DNA from: CAXMST01 sp963712765
Lineage (GTDB): Bacteria; Actinomycetota; Thermoleophilia; Solirubrobacterales; 70-9
DNA length: 64,000 bases
Assembly: GCA_963712765.1 (NCBI GenBank)
Contig: CAVQIX010000005.1
Location: 1-64,000 of the forward strand
Reading direction: 5' to 3'
Positions 58,338 through 64,000 of the stretch are shown one piece after another. Below the pieces are notes generated by a model, which saw nothing but the letters and a program-made list of their open reading frames with translations, did not search any database and was not told the DNA's origin. The position numbers were made by a program, and so were the translations under genes. The stretch's first letter is position 1. The number at the start of each line of letters is the position of its first letter.

Positions 58338-59413
58338 GTCTGCGAAAGGATCTCAGCCGCGATCCGGGCCGCGGCGTCGGGCCTGGCGATCGCCCGGGAG
58401 GCGGCCGCCATCCGCGCCAGCCGAGCGGGATCCGAGAGCAGGCCGTCGACCTGTTCGGCGACTCGGTCGGCGCTGAGGTCATCGTCGTCGATCACAACCG
58501 CCGCTCCGGCATCGGCCATCCAGCGTGCGTTGGTCCGCTGGTGATCGGCGGATGCGTGGGGGTACGGCACCAGCAGTGCCGGCCGCCCGGCGGCGGTCAG
58601 CTCGAAGACCGAGCCGCCCGATCGGGCGAGCGCGAGATCACTGGCGGCGAGGGCATCGCCGAGGTCGGGAAGGTACTCGATCAGGGTGTAGTCGGGGGCA
58701 CCGGCGACGAGCGCGGCGATCGATTCGTAGTCACGGGCGCCGCTGATGTGGAGAACGTGGAAGTCGCGCTCCCGGCCGGAGGCGGCGCCGAAGGCGAACG
58801 CGACCGCCTCGTTGATCGAACGGGAGCCGAGACTGCCGCCGAAAACAAGCAGGCAGATGCGCTCAGCGGAGATCCCGAAGCGCTCGCGCGCAGCGGTGCG
58901 GTCGGCCTCGACGATGGCCCGCGGCACCGGGCGGCCGGTGTGGAGATAGAGGTCGCCCTCACGCCCGGGAATCTCGAAGGCGAGGCAGACCCGCCGCGCG
59001 CGGCGGGCGAGGAGGCGGTTGGTCAGGCCGAGGTGGCTGTCGGCCTCGGTCAGGACCAGCGGCAGGCCGAGCCGCGAGGCAGCGAGGCCGGCGGGCCCCG
59101 CGACGTACCCACCGCCGCCCATGACGGCATCGGCGCGGCGATCGCGCAGCAGTCCCTTGGCGGCGCCGACCGCCCGGCCGGCCTTGATCGCCGCACGTGC
59201 GGCACGGACCGGGTTCCGGCGGTCGAGCCCGCGCACGTCGAGGAAATCGATTTCGTAACCGGCGGCGGGGACGAGTTCGGCCTCCGCCCGCTCCCGGGTG
59301 CCGATGAAGCTGACCGTGGCGCCGCGCTCAGCGAGCGCTTCGGCGACGGCGAGCGCCGGAACCACGTGTCCGGCCGTGCCGCCGGCGGCTATCACTACGC
59401 GTGGTTCGGGCAC
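58334..59413 (-). CDS. murG: UDP-N-acetylglucosamine--N-acetylmuramyl-(pentapeptide) pyrophosphoryl-undecaprenol N-acetylglucosamine transferase
   Basis: 359 aa GT-B enzyme forming lipid II. VVIAAGGTAGHVVPALAVAEAL glycine-rich loop, VMGGGGYVAGPAGLAA, LLVFGGSLGSRSINEAV, ARSGGSVFELTAAGRPALLVPYPHASADHQ. GTG 59413 has GGAGGG 4 nt upstream; GTG 59425 is possible. Its first 86 nt overlap the 3' end of ftsW in another frame. Confidence 0.94.
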   Translation of the reverse strand: MPEPRVVIAAGGTAGHVVPALAVAEALAERGATVSFIGTRERAEAELVPAAGYEIDFLDVRGLDRRNPVRAARAAIKAGRAVGAAKGLLRDRRADAVMGGGGYVAGPAGLAASRLGLPLVLTEADSHLGLTNRLLARRARRVCLAFEIPGREGDLYLHTGRPVPRAIVEADRTAARERFGISAERICLLVFGGSLGSRSINEAVAFAFGAASGRERDFHVLHISGARDYESIAALVAGAPDYTLIEYLPDLGDALAASDLALARSGGSVFELTAAGRPALLVPYPHASADHQRTNARWMADAGAAVVIDDDDLSADRVAEQVDGLLSDPARLARMAAASRAIARPDAAARIAAEILSQT

Positions 59414-60713
59414 GGGTCCCTCCACTCGAGCGGCGTGAGGCGGTCGAGGCACGCGGGCGCCCCGCCCCGCCATCGAGGAGCCTGAGCCCTGCGCGCCTCG
59501 GTTTCCTCGACCGCTTCGGCACCTTGCGGCCGTCGCCCCGCATCGCCGCCGTCCCACCGGAGGCGACGTTGAGGAGCAGGCCGACGGAGGCCAGGGTGAC
59601 GATCAAGCTGCTGTTGCCGTAGGAGACGAATGGAAGGGTTACTCCGGTCAGGGGGGCCATCCCCATCACCGCGTAGAGGTTGATTGTGGCCTGAATCAGG
59701 ATCATCGCGGTCAGTCCGGCGGCGAGCAGGCGCCCGTATCGGTCCTTTGCGCGCTGCGCCGTTCGGAACCCGGCGTAGCCGAAGAGCATGTACAGGCCGA
59801 CGAGAATCGAGACGCCGAGCAGGCCGATCTCCTCGCCGATCACGGCAGCGATCATGTCGGTGTGCGCCTCGGGCAGGTAGAAGGCCTTCTGGACGCTCTC
59901 CCCCAGACCGGTACCGAACAGCCCTCCGGAGCCCAGCGCGATCGCAGCCTGGGCGCCCTGGAACCCCGCCCCCTCCGCGTCGGCGGCGGGGCTGATGAAG
60001 CTGGTCAACCGCTCCATGCGGTACGGCTCGATCAGGACCGCGACGAGGACGAAGAAGCCGATCACCGCGGCGATCAGGCCGAGGTGGCGTAGCTGGGCGC
60101 CGGCCGCGATCAGCAGGGCGGCGACGCTGAAGGCGACGATCATCGCGGTGCCGAGGTCGGGCTCGATCACGATCAGCAGGCAGGCCGCCCCGCAGACGGC
60201 CAGGTAGGGAGACATCGATCTCAGGTCCCTGGTCAGGCCCGGACGGGCCGCGATCAGATGGGCGCCGTAGAGGACCAGCGCGATCTTGGCGATCTCGGAG
60301 GCCTGGATCTGGATCGGCCCGGCTGCGATCCAGCGCTGGGCGCCGTTGGCCGAGCTACCGATCCCGGGCACGAGGGTGAGTAGCAGCAGACCGAAGGAGA
60401 TCGCCAGAAGAACCGGGGTGAAGCGCCTGACCAGGCCGAGGCCGCCGGACGAGAGCAGCTTCAGGGCGACGACCCCGATCACGCCGAACATCAGCGTGCG
60501 CTTGAGGAAGAAGGCCCCGTCGCCGCTCTCACCCAGCAGCGAGGCGGTGGAGCTGGCGCTGAAGACCATCACCACGCCGAAGGCGAGCAGGCACATCGTC
60601 GCGGTCAGCAGCAGCGAGTGCTCGATCGGCTGGGCGCCACGCTTGGTCCGCTTGCGGGGGCCGATCCGGATCCCGCTGCCGAGGCTCCTGACGGCCGCGA
60701 CGGCAGAACTCAT
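59328..60713 (-). CDS. ftsW: Cell division peptidoglycan polymerase FtsW (SEDS family)
   Basis: 461 aa. About ten transmembrane segments: FGVVMVFSASSTASLL, PGIGSSANGAQRWIAAGPIQIQASEIAKIALVLYGA, VIEPDLGTAMIV, GLGESVQKAFYLPEAHTDMIAAVIGEEIGLLG, GMAPLTGVTLPFVSYGNSSLI with the catalytic-type Asp/Glu positions of SEDS proteins. The ~70-residue C-terminal tail is Arg/Ser-rich and overlaps murG. ATG 60713 overlaps the murD stop (ATGA). Confidence 0.94.
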   Translation of the reverse strand: MSSAVAAVRSLGSGIRIGPRKRTKRGAQPIEHSLLLTATMCLLAFGVVMVFSASSTASLLGESGDGAFFLKRTLMFGVIGVVALKLLSSGGLGLVRRFTPVLLAISFGLLLLTLVPGIGSSANGAQRWIAAGPIQIQASEIAKIALVLYGAHLIAARPGLTRDLRSMSPYLAVCGAACLLIVIEPDLGTAMIVAFSVAALLIAAGAQLRHLGLIAAVIGFFVLVAVLIEPYRMERLTSFISPAADAEGAGFQGAQAAIALGSGGLFGTGLGESVQKAFYLPEAHTDMIAAVIGEEIGLLGVSILVGLYMLFGYAGFRTAQRAKDRYGRLLAAGLTAMILIQATINLYAVMGMAPLTGVTLPFVSYGNSSLIVTLASVGLLLNVASGGTAAMRGDGRKVPKRSRKPRRAGLRLLDGGAGRPRASTASRRSSGGTRARTTRSDSRRRHGRTRGSGARRRRSAR

Positions 60714-62071
60714 CCCAGTCCCCTGACGAGCTCACGGAAGCGCTCGCCGCGCTCCTCGTAGTCGCTGAAGGCATCGAAGCTGGCGCATGCGGGCGCGAGC
60801 AGGACGACGTCACCCGGCTCGGCGTCGGAGGAGGCGTCGGCGACCGCCTGCTCGAGCGTGCCCGACTCGGTGATCGGCACGCCCGCGCCCCAGAGCGCCT
60901 CCCGCAGCGCCCCGGCCGCCTCACCGACCAGATAGACGCTCGCGGCGCACTCGGAGACAGGCTCGGCCAGCTCCTCGAAGCCGCCGCCCTTGAGGCTCCC
61001 ACCGAGGATCGCGCGAACAGGGGCCTCGTAGGCCCGAAGGGCCGCGTCGGCGGCGGCGACGTTGGTCGCTTTCGAGTCGTTGACGTAGCAGACGCCGTCG
61101 GTCTTGGCCACCGGCTCGAGCCGGTGGGGGACGCCCGGGAAGTTCCCGAGCGCCCTGACGATCGCCTCACGCGGGATCTTCGCGCACAGCGCCGCCGCCG
61201 CGACCGCCATCGCGTTGCGGACGTTGTGCTCCCCGGCCAGCGCGAGGTCGGCGAGCGCGATCAGCGGCTCGCCGTCGACCTCGATCCGGTCGCCCCTGCG
61301 CCGCACCAGGCAGCCGCGCCCCTCCGAGCAGGCGGAGGCGCCGTAGGCGATCGTGGCGCCGCGACCGGGCCGGCCGGAGGCGGCGAACGGGACGAGGTCG
61401 GCGTCGAAGATCGCGAAGTCATCGGGACTCTGCCGGGCGAAGATCTCGAGCTTCGCGTCCCGGTAGGCCTCGAGGCTCCCGTGCCGGTCGAGGTGATCGG
61501 GGGTGAGATTGAGCAGGACCGCGATCTCGGGGGCAAAGCCGCGGCTGTCCTCGAGCTGGAAGGAGGAGCACTCGCAGATCACCACGGCCTCCTCGTCGAT
61601 CGAGCCGATCAGCGAGGAGACGGGCGTACCGACGTTGCCCGCAACTTCCACGGGCCGTCCGGCCTCGCGCCAGACGTGGCCGAGCCACTCGGCGACGGTG
61701 GTCTTCCCGTTGGTGCCTGTCACCGCCACGAAGGGGTTGCCGATCAGCCTCCAGGCGACCTCGAGCTCGCTGACTACCTCCAGATCCGCCTCGCGGGCGG
61801 CAACGATCGGCGCCGCGCCGGAGGGAACGCCCGGGCTCTTGACGACGGTCTTCATGTCTGCGGGCAGCTCCAATCCATCGTCATCCAGAAGGACTTCGAC
61901 GCCGAGATCCCGCAATCCTTCAACCCCGGGAGGATTTCCCGAATCGATCCCGACGACCCGCTCGCCCCGCTCGGTCAGGGCCCGGGCGATGGCCTGGCCC
62001 GAGCGAGCGAGCCCGACGACCAGATAGGGGCCGGGCGGTGGCGGCGGGCGCATGACCGGGTCGGTGTCCAC
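60710..62071 (-). CDS. murD: UDP-N-acetylmuramoyl-L-alanine--D-glutamate ligase
   Basis: 453 aa. YLVVGLARSGQAIARAL, KSPGVPSGAAPIVAA, ATP-binding VAVTGTNGKTTVAEWL, ICECSSFQLE, LLNLTPDHLDRHGSLEAYRDAK and YVNDSKATNVAAADAALRAY are canonical. ATG 62071; the alternative MRPPPPPGPYLVVG starts 18 nt downstream. Confidence 0.96.
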   Translation of the reverse strand: MDTDPVMRPPPPPGPYLVVGLARSGQAIARALTERGERVVGIDSGNPPGVEGLRDLGVEVLLDDDGLELPADMKTVVKSPGVPSGAAPIVAAREADLEVVSELEVAWRLIGNPFVAVTGTNGKTTVAEWLGHVWREAGRPVEVAGNVGTPVSSLIGSIDEEAVVICECSSFQLEDSRGFAPEIAVLLNLTPDHLDRHGSLEAYRDAKLEIFARQSPDDFAIFDADLVPFAASGRPGRGATIAYGASACSEGRGCLVRRRGDRIEVDGEPLIALADLALAGEHNVRNAMAVAAAALCAKIPREAIVRALGNFPGVPHRLEPVAKTDGVCYVNDSKATNVAAADAALRAYEAPVRAILGGSLKGGGFEELAEPVSECAASVYLVGEAAGALREALWGAGVPITESGTLEQAVADASSDAEPGDVVLLAPACASFDAFSDYEERGERFRELVRGLG

Positions 62072-62143
62072 GGGCCTCTCTTCGCCGCCGGAGACGCGGC
62101 TCCCCCCCTCCGAGGCATGCGCCCTGGGGGCCGCCCTCCGGCC

Positions 62144-62503
62144 TCAGAGTCGCAGGGAGAGGACCCCGAGCAGGATCACGGCCAGCGAGAGGATCACGGC
62201 GACGTTGCCGGCGGTCTCGCGACCGTCGTGCTTGCGGATCAGGAAGACACCCCAGATCAGTCCGAGCAGGGGGATGATCGGAAGCAGCACCGAGAGGATC
62301 CACTCGCTGGTGCTGGGGCCGTCGCGCTGGGTGGAGGCGACGGGGGCCGAGGATGTGGCCGCCTGCACCTCCCCGACCGCAGCCGGGGACGGATGGGTGT
62401 GCTCGGTCCAGGCTGCGCCGTCCCAGTAGCGGAGCTGACCGCCGCCGTTGGGATCGTCGTACCAGCCGGCGGGAACCTGCTCTGAACCTCCGCTCGTCTC
62501 CAT
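62144..62503 (-). CDS. DUF2510-type small membrane protein
   Basis: 119 aa. An N-terminal DUF2510-like motif GWYDDPNGGGQLRYWDGAAWTEH, a polar linker, then two transmembrane segments (~68-88 and ~98-117). Typical of actinobacterial membrane proteins with no known role. It is inserted between mraY and murD and has its own TAGGTT box 6 nt before ATG 62503, so it also provides a promoter within the cluster. Confidence 0.8.
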   Translation of the reverse strand: METSGGSEQVPAGWYDDPNGGGQLRYWDGAAWTEHTHPSPAAVGEVQAATSSAPVASTQRDGPSTSEWILSVLLPIIPLLGLIWGVFLIRKHDGRETAGNVAVILSLAVILLGVLSLRL

Positions 62504-62509
62504 GCGAGG

Positions 62510-62515
62510 AACCTA
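62510..62515 (-). promoter_or_regulatory. -10 box of the DUF2510 gene (TAGGTT)
   Basis: TAGGTT on the minus strand, 6 nt before ATG 62503; an internal promoter of the dcw cluster. Confidence 0.5.
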
Positions 62516-62560
62516 CCGATCGGAGGGCGACCAGTCCACCCGGATGGCCGAAAGAACAGC

Positions 62561-63586
62561 TCAGACTCCGATCGAGTTCTGGAACAGCGTGTACCCGATC
62601 CCGGCGAATACGGCGGCGATGATCCAGAAGCGGAGCATGATCTTCGTCTCCGACCAGGCGAGCATCTCGAAGTGATGGTGGATCGGCGCCATCAGGAAGA
62701 CCCGGCGCCGGACCAGCTTGAAGGTCATCACCTGGATCGCGACCGAGAGCGCCTCGATCACGAAGATGCCGCCCAGAACCAGCAGCAGGATCTCGGTCTG
62801 GGTCATGATCGCGAGCGCACCGATCGCCCCGCCCAGGCCGAGCGAACCGGTGTCGCCCATGAAGATCGTCGCCGGGTGAGCGTTGAACCACAGAAAGCCG
62901 ACCGTGGCTCCGACCAGGCAGGCGCTGAGCAGGGCGAGCCCCTCCTGGCCGGTCGTGATCGTGATCGCGGTGTAGGCCAAAAAGACGATCGCGCAGGACC
63001 CGGCGGCGAGACCGTCGAGGCCGTCGGTGAGGTTGACCCCGTTACTGGCGCCGGCGAGCACCAGAAAGGTGAGGATCAGATAGACCGCCGGCCCGAGATA
63101 GATCTCGTAGTCCCAGGTCCGGACCTGCAGGGTCGGATCGAGCCCGACGGCCTCGATCGCGAACCACCACAGCAACACGGCGAGCGCGATCTGAATCACG
63201 ATCTTGTAACGAGCCGCGAGGCCCAGCGACCGGCGCTTGACGATCTTGATCCAGTCGTCGGCGAAGCCGAGGCCGGCGCTGCCGAGGGCGACCACGAAGA
63301 CGGCGAGGCTCTCGGTGTCGCGGTCGGAGAGAACCAGGTAGGGAATCGCGATCGCGGTGAAGAAGATCAGCCCGCCCATCGTCGGCGTGCCGGCCTTCTC
63401 ATGGTGGCCCTGCGGGCCCTCCTCGCGGATCTGCTGGCCGAACTCACGCTTGCTGAGCACGTCGATGAAGCGCGGGCCGAGGAAGATCGTGATCAGCATC
63501 GCCGCCATGCCGGCGATCAGCACCTCGCCGCGGTCGATCACCGAGGAGCCGATGTCACCGCCGATCTGCGCCACCAGGTGAGTCAA
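62561..63586 (-). CDS. mraY: Phospho-N-acetylmuramoyl-pentapeptide transferase
   Basis: 341 aa, ten transmembrane segments. It makes lipid I. GPQGHHEKAGTPTMGGLIFF, GFADDWIKIVKRRSLGL with the Asp pair, NGVNLTDGLDGLAAG, FMGDTGSLGLGG and APIHHHFEMLAWSETKIMLRFW. TTG 63586 overlaps the murF stop (TTGA) and has AGGAGG 4 nt upstream. Confidence 0.96.
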   Translation of the reverse strand: MTHLVAQIGGDIGSSVIDRGEVLIAGMAAMLITIFLGPRFIDVLSKREFGQQIREEGPQGHHEKAGTPTMGGLIFFTAIAIPYLVLSDRDTESLAVFVVALGSAGLGFADDWIKIVKRRSLGLAARYKIVIQIALAVLLWWFAIEAVGLDPTLQVRTWDYEIYLGPAVYLILTFLVLAGASNGVNLTDGLDGLAAGSCAIVFLAYTAITITTGQEGLALLSACLVGATVGFLWFNAHPATIFMGDTGSLGLGGAIGALAIMTQTEILLLVLGGIFVIEALSVAIQVMTFKLVRRRVFLMAPIHHHFEMLAWSETKIMLRFWIIAAVFAGIGYTLFQNSIGV

Positions 63587-64000
63587 CGCTCCTCCTCGCC
63601 GAGCGCAAGCCGGAGCTCGTCGGCGATCAGCTCGAGACCGACCGCGCGCGAGCCCTTGATCAAGGCGACGTCGCCCGTCGAGAGCTCGCGGACGAGGAGC
63701 TCGGCGGCCTTGGCCGGCTCGGCGACCCATGAGTCGGGCGAGTACTCGCGGGCCAGCTCTCCGACCCCGATCAACGGCCCGATCCCCAGCTCGCGCAGCC
63801 GAGCGGCGACCTCGTGATGGTAGGCGGCCCATTCTGGGCCGAGCTCGGCCATGCCACCGAGCACCGCGATCTTCCTGCCGGCGGTCGCGAGGCCGCCGAG
63901 ATGATCGATCGCGGCTCGCATCGAGGTCGGGTTGGCGTTGTAGCAGTCGTTGAGCAGGACGATCCCCTCGCGCAGGCGAACCTTCTCACCGCGCAGGCGC
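63583..64000 (-). CDS. murF: UDP-N-acetylmuramoyl-tripeptide--D-alanyl-D-alanine ligase, C-terminal part
   Basis: C-terminal ~138 residues only; the 5' end lies beyond the window. IVLLNDCYNANPTSMRAAIDHL, then VLGGMAELGPEWAAYHHEVA and the end-domain LIKGSRAVGLELIADEL identify the Mur ligase C-terminal domain of MurF. Its stop overlaps the mraY TTG. Confidence 0.93.
   Translation of the reverse strand, partial: RLRGEKVRLREGIVLLNDCYNANPTSMRAAIDHLGGLATAGRKIAVLGGMAELGPEWAAYHHEVAARLRELGIGPLIGVGELAREYSPDSWVAEPAKAAELLVRELSTGDVALIKGSRAVGLELIADELRLALGEEER

Overview
The window is about 64 kb of very high-GC DNA, packed with genes on both strands. Gene content points to Actinomycetota and probably the class Thermoleophilia (Solirubrobacterales or relatives). 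The supporting signs are a heliorhodopsin, a Ku/LigD-type end-joining operon, a group III (GGE..T / PKTIDND) phosphofructokinase, a dcw cluster without ftsA, and many genes whose -10 box lies only 6-10 nt before the start codon. The class assignment is inference; the phylum-level call is firmer. No rRNA, tRNA, insertion sequence, phage gene or CRISPR array was seen.

Layout. 1-7.8 kb: polA (3' end beyond the window), a membrane-anchored zinc peptidase, malic enzyme, a TIGR01777-type epimerase, a DCC/substrate-binding-protein fusion and pfkA. 7.8-11.4 kb: complete riboflavin operon ribD-ribE-ribBA-ribH (minus strand) with an 18-bp dyad over its predicted transcription start. 11.5-20.4 kb: a small unknown protein, a K+/H+ antiporter, the def-fmt-rsmB-(zinc ribbon)-rpe operon, priA and a bacterial PH-domain protein. 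20.4-24.6 kb: metK, der, cmk and, divergent from cmk, a heliorhodopsin gene. 24.6-32.4 kb: an scpA-scpB-ACT-rluB-aroH-hisC run, a 300-bp structured gap, then aroF-tyrA-aroA. 32.5-39.4 kb: trpS, a drug-type ABC exporter, a DJ-1/PfpI protein, a secreted phosphatase, an RTX-like secreted protein and fetAB. 39.4-42.3 kb: DNA ligase, Ku and LigD polymerase domain as three adjacent genes. 42.3-49.9 kb: cell-surface region with two methyltransferases, two glycosyltransferases, an acyltransferase and several secreted or anchored proteins of unknown role. 49.9-54.5 kb: glycine cleavage operon gcvT-H-PA-PB. 54.5-64 kb: dcw cluster murF-mraY-(DUF2510)-murD-ftsW-murG-murC-ftsQ-ftsZ.

Two layout habits recur. 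Divergent gene pairs carry back-to-back -10 boxes a few bases before each start codon, which implies leaderless mRNAs; about 20 genes fit this. Downstream genes in operons overlap the preceding stop by 4 nt, six of them with TTG as the start (TTGA).

The most interesting items are the heliorhodopsin with its leaderless 13-codon upstream ORF; two unrelated proteins that each run in frame into a lipoprotein-type signal and lipobox; the LigD polymerase gene whose conserved N-terminus has no ATG, GTG or TTG and overlaps the Ku tail; the operator-like dyad of the rib operon; the structured aroF leader; and a secreted protein with three Cys-x8-Cys repeats.
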